NCBI GenBank assembly: GCA_032124675.1 | Contig: JAQBDA010000330.1 | Coordinates: 1 to 6,061 of the forward strand | Origin: JAQBDA01 sp032124675 | Lineage (GTDB): Bacteria; Chloroflexota; Anaerolineae; Anaerolineales; UBA4823 | Direction: 5' to 3' | Length of the DNA: 6,061 nt | Program-made: the position numbers and the translations under genes | The notes under the pieces: model-generated | What the model was told of the DNA's origin: nothing | The model's input: the letters and a program-made list of their open reading frames with translations, nothing else | The model's database searches: none | In this document: one piece after another, positions 1-6,061 of the stretch | Layout of the letters: every line of letters begins with the position of its first letter | Numbering within the stretch: the stretch's first letter is position 1

Positions 1-407
1 AGCCTGCGCAGCATACCGCTGGACAGATTACTCAGTCTGATGTTTGCCTGGTCTGCCATACCAATCTGGGCCAGTACTTCAAAAGCCCTGGAATTCGGAA
101 GCCCGTAGAACCGGCAGATCAGCAAATAATTACCTAATGGAGATTGGCGCTGGTAGAGCCCATCCTCGTAGAACATTACCCCTACCGCACGGCTGAACGC
201 AACCCCATCCTTGGGATCGATCGCGTCCAATCGGACAGTCCCGGAGGATGGATGTGACCTACCGATCAGCAGGTCGAACAGTGCTTCGATTCCGCTCCCC
301 GCTGATCCGACGACAGCCGCAATCTCTCCCTGTACAACGCGCAGTATCTCGATGTCGAGGGCGGTCTGCTGCCCGATGATCTTCTGCAGGTTTTTGATTT
401 CAATCAT
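1..407 (-). CDS. ABC-type ATP-binding protein with degenerate Walker A, N-terminal 135 codons (runs off the left edge)
   Basis: The visible protein has the ABC ATPase plan of the drug/ABC-2 exporter type: a start MIEIKNLQK, a Walker A position at residues 34-41, the HPSSGTVRLD strand-turn at 52-61, a Q-loop region at 75-85, the segment RFYGLP at 99-104, and a signature motif LSSGM (128-132) followed by LRRL. Walker A reads GSAGSGIE, so the invariant lysine is Ile40 and the following Ser/Thr is Glu41. The Q-loop glutamine position appears to be Tyr80 (VGVMFYEDGLY). Walker B and the H-loop lie outside the window. The ATG (407-405) sits inside the end of the upstream regulator gene (shared ATGATTGA, 8-nt overlap), which supports this start and translational coupling; only a weak GGA precedes it. 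Known ABC proteins lacking Walker A include the ABC-LytTR regulator architecture, so this may be a regulator or the impaired half of a heterodimer rather than an active transport ATPase. That is inference. Confidence 0.82.
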   Translation of the reverse strand, partial: MIEIKNLQKIIGQQTALDIEILRVVQGEIAAVVGSAGSGIEALFDLLIGRSHPSSGTVRLDAIDPKDGVAFSRAVGVMFYEDGLYQRQSPLGNYLLICRFYGLPNSRAFEVLAQIGMADQANIRLSNLSSGMLRR

Positions 408-3186
408 TCTGAAATCCAGTCAACAATCCAAGCTCCTCTCCTCGTTTGATGGCATCCAAGCGGCGGTGTACGCCAAGCTTGCCGTAAATATTCTTGACAT
501 GGCTTCGCACCGTGCTGTCAGAGATATACAGCTCGACCGCGATCTCCGGCACGGTCAGGCTGCTGTTCAGATGTCGCAGCACCTGCAGCTCTCGCTCGCT
601 GAGCGGTTCGACCAGCCCCTCCTGCACCGTCACTTCCTGAGGCGCTGGTCGGCTGTACCCTTTTTCCAGAATGCTCAGTAACGAGGCGCTGTATTCGGGA
701 CAGACTGCATGCTCCAATGCCTTCTTTAGGGCTGCGATCAAGGCCTCACCCTGTTCGACGAACAGGCGCACAAAACCACCTGGTGCTGCCAACACTAATG
801 CACGCTCGAACGCCTGCTGAGCAGGGACGGATTTGCCCTGCGCATACAGTGCCAGCGATCTCAAAATCTCCAGCTCGATCAATATCATCGTCCGGTGATT
901 CTTCTCCATCACCGGCAGCAGGTCTTCGATCACTTCCAGAGCTTCCCCCGGCTGACCCATAGCCAGGTGGGCCTGTGCGACAGCGATCTGTTCGTATTTC
1001 CGAATACGAGCATCGAACTGGCTAGGGCTGGATAAGGCCTCTTTTTCCTGCTGGAGATACCGAAAGATGGACTGTCTGTCTCCCTGCCTGAGTCTTAGGC
1101 GCGCCTCGGTCAAGGCCACAATCCGGTCATCGATCTGGGTCACATCGAAGGCGCTTGCAACCTGGCGGGCTTTCTGTATTGCCTGCCAGGCGCCCTGTGA
1201 ATCCCCTTGCAGGTTTTTGCACATCGCCAGCGCCATATACCCTTCGAGCACAGCAAAAGGATGCCACAATCGATTCATGGCGATCCCCTGCTCCAGATAT
1301 TGTACCGCCGGATCGAGCTCGTACCACTCCAGCATAAGCTGTCCCAGACCGGTCAGCGCCACTCCAGCAACCGGCAGCAGGCTGCCAGCTCTCATTGTTC
1401 CCAGGCTCAACGCCTGCTCGTAAAGATCTTTCGCCAGATGAGTCTCACCCAAATTCATGCGCACATCCGCCAGCCGTGAGAGCGAACCCACAGTGAACCA
1501 CTGGCTTCCCATCGATTGGCTCTTGCGGACCAGGCTCTCCAGCACTTCAGCCCGCTGGCGATAGTCATCATCATTCACCCGGCAGATGCTCACCACCCAC
1601 TCCCCTGCGGTGCGGAAGAAGGAATTACCATCTGAGAGGGTATCCAACACCTCGACCGCGAGTTCCTCAGCCAATTGGTACTGTATCTCGTAGATCGCCA
1701 GATATGCACGCAGGATGGTGAGCTCCATCCTATATTGAGTCAACTCCCGTTCAGCACGCTCCAGCAGCGGGTAGATGATCTCCTGTGAATACCCGGAAAA
1801 GATTTGGCAGGTGACCGATATCAGATCCAGGTATGGGTGCTCTTGCAGGCAGCCCTCCGGAAGCCGTTCGATCCAGCCCAGGATGGTCGCCATCTCGCCG
1901 CGCAATAGGGCGCTCTCCGCATGACGCTCGATCAAGCTGGCGCTCCTGTCCATCTCGCCCGCCGCCAGGGCATGCTCTATCGCCTCTGCCAACCCCCCAT
2001 TCTGCAGATACCATTCACTCGCCCGTGAATGCAGACCAGGGATGCTTTCGTGATGCTGGAGGATCAACTGCTTCTGCAAGATGTCGGCAAACAGGCGGTG
2101 ATAGCGGTACCACTCTCGCCGGTCATCCAGCGGCATGATGAAAAGATTGGAGGCTTCCAGGTGCTCCAGGATGGGCTGGCTGGATGTGCTTAAGAACTGG
2201 GCTGTCACATCAGCCTCCCCGACAGCAGCCGGTGCCAGATCCTCACCCAACAGAGCATCACATAATGAGCCACACAAACGGTTCAGGATCGATGTCTTCA
2301 ATAAAAACTCCTGCACCGCTGCAGGTTGGCGTTCCAACACTTCTTCGAGCAGGTAATCCAGGATGTAGCGGCTGCTGCCTGCGAATGCCTGGATGAAGCC
2401 GGAACGGTCATCGCGTTCCTTCATGGTTACAGACGCAAGCTGCAGACCTGCCGCCCAGCCTTCGGTCCGCTGCGATAATGCGGCGATATCGTCGGCATCC
2501 AGATTGATCCCCATAACACGGTTGAGGAACTCGGCACTCTCACTTTCAGAGAAGCGCAGTTCAGCTGCACGCAGCTCGCACAGCTCAGAGCGCGCCCTCA
2601 GGCGTGTCAGCGGCAGTGAGGGGTCAGCCCGAGCGGATATCACCAGGTGCATCTGTGGCGGCAGATGCTCGACCAGGAACGCGAGAAAATGGTGGATGGT
2701 CTGATTGGTGATCAGGTGGTAATCATCCAGCACCAGGACGAATTCGGAAGACATTGAATAGATCTGGTTCAGCAGGACGATTTGCAGCTCATCGGATAGG
2801 CGCGCTGCATCGATCCTGGCATCCTTCTCAGCTATACTCTCCGCCTGTGCCTGCCCCTCAAACGACACCTCTACCAATGCCAGGGCGGCCTTAAAATATA
2901 TGATAAATCTGGCCGGGTCATTATCCGCAGCATCCAAGGACAGCCAGGCAACCGGCAGACTGCAGCGGTCAGCCCATTCGCTCAGCAGGGTGGTCTTACC
3001 ATATCCCGCTGGAGCTGAGACGAGCGTCAGCTTACCCGCCAGACCCCGATCTAAATGCTCGACCAGCCGCTCCCGGTTCACCAGCGAGCGATGCACCGGG
3101 GGGATGTGCAGCTTGGTTCTTAACAATATTTGCTCCACCGTCTCGATCCGTTCGGTATTGGAAGTGACTCCCCCCAGACACCCCAC
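400..3186 (-). CDS. LuxR-family transcriptional regulator of the MalT/LAL type (large ATP-binding regulator)
   Basis: This 928-residue protein has the full LAL architecture. The opening LLRTKLHIPP (21-30) is typical of the family. An STAND-type NTPase domain follows, with Walker A APAGYGKTT (58-66), Walker B FVLVLDDYH (149-157), the ISARADP strand (183-189), GWAAGLQLA (243-251) and a YRYHRLFADIL motif (360-370). Residues about 390-830 are helical, TPR/MalT-like repeats. The C-terminus (861-920) is a LuxR helix-turn-helix with PLSERELQVL, the recognition helix around STVRSHVKNIYGKLGV, and a normal ending. Length matches the family (about 850-950). Such proteins bind ATP and a small inducer, oligomerise and activate promoters; the inducer here is unknown. 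The start is uncertain: the GTG at 3186-3184 has AGGAG only 1 nt upstream, while an in-frame GTG at 3138-3136 (giving 912 aa) keeps all domains. It is divergent from the UPF0261 gene and overlaps the ABC gene downstream. Confidence 0.95.
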   Translation of the reverse strand: MGCLGGVTSNTERIETVEQILLRTKLHIPPVHRSLVNRERLVEHLDRGLAGKLTLVSAPAGYGKTTLLSEWADRCSLPVAWLSLDAADNDPARFIIYFKAALALVEVSFEGQAQAESIAEKDARIDAARLSDELQIVLLNQIYSMSSEFVLVLDDYHLITNQTIHHFLAFLVEHLPPQMHLVISARADPSLPLTRLRARSELCELRAAELRFSESESAEFLNRVMGINLDADDIAALSQRTEGWAAGLQLASVTMKERDDRSGFIQAFAGSSRYILDYLLEEVLERQPAAVQEFLLKTSILNRLCGSLCDALLGEDLAPAAVGEADVTAQFLSTSSQPILEHLEASNLFIMPLDDRREWYRYHRLFADILQKQLILQHHESIPGLHSRASEWYLQNGGLAEAIEHALAAGEMDRSASLIERHAESALLRGEMATILGWIERLPEGCLQEHPYLDLISVTCQIFSGYSQEIIYPLLERAERELTQYRMELTILRAYLAIYEIQYQLAEELAVEVLDTLSDGNSFFRTAGEWVVSICRVNDDDYRQRAEVLESLVRKSQSMGSQWFTVGSLSRLADVRMNLGETHLAKDLYEQALSLGTMRAGSLLPVAGVALTGLGQLMLEWYELDPAVQYLEQGIAMNRLWHPFAVLEGYMALAMCKNLQGDSQGAWQAIQKARQVASAFDVTQIDDRIVALTEARLRLRQGDRQSIFRYLQQEKEALSSPSQFDARIRKYEQIAVAQAHLAMGQPGEALEVIEDLLPVMEKNHRTMILIELEILRSLALYAQGKSVPAQQAFERALVLAAPGGFVRLFVEQGEALIAALKKALEHAVCPEYSASLLSILEKGYSRPAPQEVTVQEGLVEPLSERELQVLRHLNSSLTVPEIAVELYISDSTVRSHVKNIYGKLGVHRRLDAIKRGEELGLLTGFQND

Positions 3187-3212
3187 TCTCCTCTCAACTT
3201 GCGGCCCCTATC

Positions 3213-3241
3213 ATTATATAGTGAAATATGCGACCTGGGAA
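3213..3241 (-). promoter_or_regulatory. Putative sigma-70-like promoter of the LAL regulator operon
   Basis: Read on the minus strand, TTCCCA (3241-3236, 4 of 6 to the -35 consensus) is followed after 17 bp by a perfect TATAAT (3218-3213). Transcription would start near 3206, giving a leader of about 20 nt to the GTG at 3186, or about 68 nt to the alternative GTG at 3138. The spacing and the perfect -10 make this a reasonable call; it is a prediction from sequence only. Confidence 0.55.
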
Positions 3242-3309
3242 TTACCTGTGGAGCCAGGCGAGATGTTAGTATAATCACCTTGATAGTTCTGCCAAGACCT
3301 GCGACCTGG
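3233..3309. promoter_or_regulatory. Cluster of ACCTG(G) repeats in the divergent control region, candidate operator
   Basis: ACCTG occurs on the plus strand at 3233-3237, 3244-3248, 3297-3301 and 3304-3308. The first two are 11 bp apart, about one helical turn. An inverted CCAGG lies at 3254-3258, and the 10-mer TGCGACCTGG is repeated exactly at 3229-3238 and 3300-3309. The left copies overlap the regulator's -35 and flank the -35 position of the rightward promoter; the right copies lie in the rightward leader and touch its Shine-Dalgarno. Binding by the LAL regulator is a guess from position. Confidence 0.3.
3270..3275 (+). promoter_or_regulatory. Putative -10 element for the UPF0261/Tm-1-like gene
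   Basis: A perfect TATAAT lies 41 nt upstream of the ATG, predicting a start near 3282 and a leader of about 35 nt. The hexamer 17 bp upstream (3247-3252, TGTGGA) is a poor -35, and no better one is seen at 15-18 bp spacing. A good -10 with a poor -35 is the pattern expected of an activator-dependent promoter, and a LAL activator gene lies directly across the divergent region; this link is inferred. Confidence 0.45.
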
Positions 3310-3316
3310 AGAAAGT

Positions 3317-4576
3317 ATGGAGAACAAACGCACCGTTGTGATTGTAGTCACTCTGGACACAAAAGGACCTGCCGCCCAATTCCTGCGCGACGAGATCACT
3401 GCCTGGGGGCTGGATGCCATCCTGATCGACCCGGGCGTTCTGGGTGCCCCTGCCTTCCCGGCGGATATCACCCGCTGGCAGATTGCCGAAACCGCCGGTA
3501 CCACTCTGGAAGCACTGATCGCCACCGGGGATAAGCAGGTCTGTATCGCCAGCCAGACGGACGGTCTGTGCCGCGTTGTGAGAGGGCTGTATAACGAAGG
3601 CAGGCTGGACGGCATTATCTGCCTGGGCGGCGGGCTGGGCACATCAATCGGTACGGCTGCGATGCGCGTGCTGCCTGTGGGTGTGCCCAAGCTGATGCTC
3701 TCTGCCATCGCTACCGGGAGCTTCCAATTCGGCCCATATATCGGTACCAAGGATATCTGCATGATGCACTCCGTCACGGATATCCTGGATGTGAACGCGA
3801 TCAGCCAGCCAGTATTGAGCAACGCAGCCAATGCCATCTCAGGCATGGTGATCAGAAGTCCTGCCCTCCCTCAAGAGCCTGCCAAGACAATTGGCATCAC
3901 CCAGTCAGATATGACCACACCCTGTATGATGCATCTTAGGCGTCTGCTCGGCCAGCAAGGGTACCAGATCGCACCCTTCCTCACCGGCGGGTCAGGCGGA
4001 CCGGGGATGGAAGAACTGATCCTGGCGCAGAAATTCACTGCGGTGATCGACCTGAGCGTGCACGAGATCATTGACCACCTGTTCGGGGGAAATGCCGGTG
4101 CTCCAGACCGGCTCGACTCCTTATCCCGCTGCAGCATCCCGGCGGTGGTGTCGTTGGGCGACAGCGATTATTTGCAGTTCGATTCGCTGGATAAAGCACC
4201 GGCAGGGTACCACGACCGCCCCCACATCGTGCACAATGCCCAGATGACAGTTGTGCAGCCCACAGCCGCCGAGATGGAAGCGGTTGCCCGCTACCTGGCT
4301 GAGAAGCTGAACCTCGCCCTGGGACCTACCATCGTGGTTGTGCCTTCCGTCGGCTTTTCGGATATCAACCATCCCGGAAGTAAGCTGTGGTTCCCGGAGG
4401 GCAACAGGGCGGCGATCAGGGTCTTGCAGGGTGCGCTGAGTCCTGAAGTGCCGCTGGTGGTGGTTGATGCGCATATCAACCAGCCGGTATTTGCAGACAT
4501 CATCGTGGTCTGCATTGCACGCCTTCTGGCGGGAGAGCCGCCGACATCGATCGCCGCCCGCTACCAATTCGACTGA
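3317..4576 (+). CDS. Tm-1-like ATP-binding domain protein (UPF0261 family)
   Basis: This 419-residue protein matches the UPF0261/Tm-1 N-terminal family end to end. Recognisable blocks are TLDTKG (12-17), the glycine-rich loop CLGGGLGTSIGTAAM (102-116), LPVGVPKLMLS (119-129), GTKDICMMHSVTDI (143-156), NAANAISGM (169-177), FLTGGSGGPGMEELI (221-235), FGGNAGAPDRLD (256-267), HNAQMT (306-311), a VGFSDINHPG segment (345-354) and HINQPVFAD (386-394). In plant Tm-1 this domain binds ATP and inhibits a viral replicase; the bacterial reaction is not established. In plants and many bacteria it is fused to, or followed by, a TIM-barrel protein of the PEP-hydrolase-like family, which is absent here. The ATG has GGAG (3308-3311) 5 nt upstream, a clear ribosome binding site. 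No signal peptide or membrane segment is seen, so it is likely cytoplasmic. It is transcribed divergently from the LAL regulator and has its own promoter. Confidence 0.93.
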   Translation: MENKRTVVIVVTLDTKGPAAQFLRDEITAWGLDAILIDPGVLGAPAFPADITRWQIAETAGTTLEALIATGDKQVCIASQTDGLCRVVRGLYNEGRLDGIICLGGGLGTSIGTAAMRVLPVGVPKLMLSAIATGSFQFGPYIGTKDICMMHSVTDILDVNAISQPVLSNAANAISGMVIRSPALPQEPAKTIGITQSDMTTPCMMHLRRLLGQQGYQIAPFLTGGSGGPGMEELILAQKFTAVIDLSVHEIIDHLFGGNAGAPDRLDSLSRCSIPAVVSLGDSDYLQFDSLDKAPAGYHDRPHIVHNAQMTVVQPTAAEMEAVARYLAEKLNLALGPTIVVVPSVGFSDINHPGSKLWFPEGNRAAIRVLQGALSPEVPLVVVDAHINQPVFADIIVVCIARLLAGEPPTSIAARYQFD

Positions 4577-4630
4577 GATCTCGCCGGTCCCAGGCTGTGC
4601 AGCGGCTGTAAGGCGCGGGTAATGGAAGGT

Positions 4631-4649
4631 CGGTAGCCGAACGCTACTG
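4631..4649. other. Hairpin between convergent genes, possible weak terminator
   Basis: A 7-bp stem (4631-4637 with 4643-4649, one G-T wobble) closes a CGAAC loop, 55 nt after the stop of the UPF0261 gene and overlapping the stop codon (4646-4644) of the opposing remnant. No T-run follows on either strand, so it is not a standard intrinsic terminator. The rest of the 4577-4643 spacer shows nothing else. Confidence 0.25.
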
Positions 4650-4955
4650 CAGCCTGAGTATCTCGCTCCTGGAGAACAGCGGGGCGACCGAAAGACCCAG
4701 GGATGGGCTGCCATACAATTCAGGCGGAACGCTGACATCCGCCGGATACAGCTCACCGGTGTATGCCTCCGTCCCCGGAGCACGGATACCACGCTTGGGC
4801 AGCGCCAGGATCAGGGTGGCGGCAGCGCGTATCACCGGGTCGTACACAGCCCCGCTACAGGCATCCATACCCGACGGGGTATCCAGAGCGAGAACGGGTG
4901 CCTGCGAGCTGTTAGCCAGGCGGATGAGCCATTCTGGGTAATCATCGATGAGGGG
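4644..4955 (-). pseudogene. C-terminal half of an NAD(P)H-hydrate epimerase (YjeF_N domain), N-terminally truncated remnant
   Basis: The minus-strand frame is open for 103 codons from a TAA (4958-4956) to a TAG (4646-4644). It encodes the end of a YjeF_N epimerase, the enzyme that repairs damaged NAD(P)H hydrates: WLIRLANSS (9-17), the hallmark VLALDTPSGMDA (21-32, with the conserved Asp25), AATLILALPKRG (45-56), GELYPADVSVPP (67-78) and a normal C-terminus. The N-terminal half, including the NNGGDG nucleotide-binding loop, is missing: only 67 nt separate the in-frame stop from the next gene, and neither other frame shows it. No ATG, GTG or TTG lies in frame before Met30 (4868), which falls inside the PSGMD motif, so a functional start is unlikely. 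The body has no internal stops, so the loss looks recent. Alternatives are a small domain protein expressed from CTG, or an assembly join. Homology is judged by eye. Confidence 0.75.
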
Positions 4956-4956
4956 T

Positions 4957-4962
4957 TATAAT
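4957..4962 (+). promoter_or_regulatory. Putative -10 element upstream of the beta-ketoacyl-ACP synthase
   Basis: A perfect TATAAT lies 60 nt before the synthase ATG in an AT-rich stretch (about 4956-5010) that contrasts with the GC-rich genes around it. The -35 position 17 bp upstream (4934-4939, CTGGGT) is poor. TATATT (4982-4987) and GATAAT (4998-5003) are alternative -10 candidates nearer the gene. Which one is used cannot be told from sequence. Confidence 0.35.
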
Positions 4963-5022
4963 TACCACGGATGGAGATACTTATATTAGACTCGACAGAT
5001 AATAAATCATCACAGGCTGCCA

Positions 5023-6061
5023 ATGAATATTCCTGATCACCAGCGTGTGGTTGTCACCGGCATAGGCGCGATCAGCCCGCTTGGGCTAACCGCCCAGACG
5101 AGCTGGGAAGGATTGCTCGCCGGTCGTTCGGGCATTGGACCGATCACACATTTCGATTGCAGCCGGATTCCGGTAAAGATTGCTGGCGAGGTAAAGGATT
5201 TCGATCCCGGTCAGTATATGAGCGTAAAAGAAGCCAGGCGGATCTCGCGCGGCTCCCAGTTCGCCATCGCTGCCCTGCGCATGGCATTAGAGGATAGCGG
5301 ACTGCCCGAGCCTCTGCCGGATGGAGAGCGTACGGCGACAATTATCGGCACCGGAGCCGGGGGATTAGAAGTGGTGGACCGGGAGCTGATCAACCTGCGC
5401 TCTAAAGGCTACAACCAGATCAGCCCATTTGCACTGACCGGATTCCTACCTAATATGCCGGCTTACCATGTAAGCCTGATCGCAGGTGCAAAAGGGCCGA
5501 TCAGCACCATCGTCACAGCCTGCGCCAGTGGCACGCAAGCCATCGGCGAGGGACTGGAGATCATCCGGCATGGTCGAGCGGATTTGGTGCTGGCAGGCGG
5601 GGTGGAGGGGCTGATCCACGAGACTTCTATCGCCAGCTTCGCCCGGGCAGGCGCGGCATCGACCCGCAACGATAATCCGGCTCAGGCATGCCGCCCGTTC
5701 GATGCCCAGCGTGATGGCACCGTTATCAGCGAAGGCGCCGGCATGCTGGTGCTGGAGCGGCTGGACCATGCCCTGCAGCGCAAGGCGCGCATTTACGCCG
5801 AGCTGTCCGGTTACGCCTCTTCCTCGGATGCCTTCCACATTGCCAGACCTGACCCGGAAGCAGGCGGCGCAGTGCGCGCAATGAGCTGGGCGGTTCAAGA
5901 TGCCGGGCTGCAGCCGGAGCAGATCGATTACATCAATGCCCACGGCACAGCAACCCAGCTCAATGACTCCTCAGAAACGCTTGCGATCAAGAAGGTGTTT
6001 GGTGACTACGCCTACCAGCTGCCGATCAGCAGCAATAAATCCGTGCTGGGACATGCGCTTG
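5023..6061 (+). CDS. fabF: Beta-ketoacyl-ACP synthase, FabF (KAS II) type, first 346 codons (runs off the right edge)
   Basis: A thiolase-fold condensing enzyme that joins an acyl chain to malonyl-ACP with loss of CO2, in fatty-acid or related chain elongation in the cytoplasm. It starts RVVVTGIGAISPLG (8-21), typical of FabF. The catalytic set is visible: the nucleophile Cys167 in TACASGT, His307 in NAHGTATQLND, Lys339 in SSNKS and His344 in LGHAL, at nearly the same numbers as E. coli FabF (163, 303, 335, 340). RPFDAQRDG (224-232) and SEGAGMLVLE (236-245) are also family blocks. Some positions differ from housekeeping FabF: TVISEGAG where GFVMGEGAG is usual, HIARPDP where HMTAPxP is usual, SNKS where STKS is usual, and FLPNMPAYHVSL in the substrate region, so a specialised paralogue is possible. 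The start at 5023 has only a weak CAGG (5013-5016) 6 nt upstream, but no alternative fits the N-terminus better. The gatekeeper region and about 65 C-terminal residues lie outside. The symbol names the family, not a proven role. Confidence 0.93.
   Translation, partial: MNIPDHQRVVVTGIGAISPLGLTAQTSWEGLLAGRSGIGPITHFDCSRIPVKIAGEVKDFDPGQYMSVKEARRISRGSQFAIAALRMALEDSGLPEPLPDGERTATIIGTGAGGLEVVDRELINLRSKGYNQISPFALTGFLPNMPAYHVSLIAGAKGPISTIVTACASGTQAIGEGLEIIRHGRADLVLAGGVEGLIHETSIASFARAGAASTRNDNPAQACRPFDAQRDGTVISEGAGMLVLERLDHALQRKARIYAELSGYASSSDAFHIARPDPEAGGAVRAMSWAVQDAGLQPEQIDYINAHGTATQLNDSSETLAIKKVFGDYAYQLPISSNKSVLGHAL

Noticed and set aside
211..681. 156-codon plus-strand open frame across the ABC/regulator junction
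   Set aside because: It lies antisense to two recognised genes, has no family motifs, and its composition is that of a complementary-strand shadow.
3214..3846. 210-codon minus-strand open frame over the divergent region and the start of the UPF0261 gene
   Set aside because: It is antisense to a clearly recognised protein, Ser/Pro/Ile-rich without motifs, and would also cover the promoter region.
4574..4581. Short palindrome-like stretch around the UPF0261 stop codon as a terminator
   Set aside because: The self-complementary GAGATCTC is too short with no loop and no T-run.
4121..4792. 223-codon minus-strand open frame
   Set aside because: It overlaps the end of the UPF0261 gene and the epimerase remnant in a different frame; the remnant's frame carries the family motifs, this one does not.
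4832..5023. 63-codon minus-strand frame that might hold the missing N-terminal half of the epimerase
   Set aside because: Its translation shows none of the YjeF_N N-terminal motifs such as NNGGDG; it is an out-of-frame reading.
5446..5943. 165-codon minus-strand open frame inside the synthase
   Set aside because: It is antisense to the catalytic core of a well-recognised synthase and has no support of its own.
1..6061. Mobile element, CRISPR array, tRNA or rRNA
   Set aside because: No transposase or integrase, no regularly spaced repeats, no terminal inverted repeats and no RNA gene signatures were seen on either strand.

Overview
The window looks like a bacterial chromosome of moderate-to-high GC. 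The gene set (a very large MalT/LAL-type LuxR regulator, a UPF0261/Tm-1-like protein, a FabF-type condensing enzyme and a stand-alone NAD(P)H-hydrate epimerase remnant) would fit a Chloroflexota/Anaerolineae-like organism. That placement is an impression from protein style, not proven by the sequence.

Layout, left to right. Positions 1-407 (minus strand) hold the first 135 codons of an ABC-type ATPase that runs off the left edge; its Walker A is degenerate. Positions 400-3186 (minus) encode a 928-residue LAL regulator with a P-loop NTPase at the N-terminus, a helical-repeat middle and a LuxR helix-turn-helix at the C-terminus. Its stop codon overlaps the start of the ABC gene by 8 nt, so the two are probably one translationally coupled operon. 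Positions 3187-3316 are a divergent control region with a good sigma-70-like promoter for the regulator, a TATAAT with a poor -35 for the rightward gene, and several ACCTG(G) repeats. Positions 3317-4576 (plus) encode a 419-residue Tm-1-like ATP-binding (UPF0261) protein.

A 67-nt spacer follows, with a hairpin at its right end. Positions 4644-4955 (minus) hold an open, well-preserved C-terminal half of an NAD(P)H-hydrate epimerase (YjeF_N). It lacks its N-terminal half and a credible start codon and is read as a gene remnant. Its broken end coincides with the AT-rich promoter region of a beta-ketoacyl-ACP synthase, whose first 346 codons (5023-6061, plus) end the window with the catalytic Cys-His-Lys-His set visible.

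How they may work together: the regulator probably controls its own operon and possibly the divergent UPF0261 gene; this is inferred from arrangement only. The synthase is a separate unit of fatty-acid or polyketide-type metabolism. No RNA genes, CRISPR arrays, insertion sequences or attachment sites were recognised. The most unusual items are the degenerate ABC ATPase coupled to the LAL regulator and the half-gene of hydrate epimerase; neither proves a new system.
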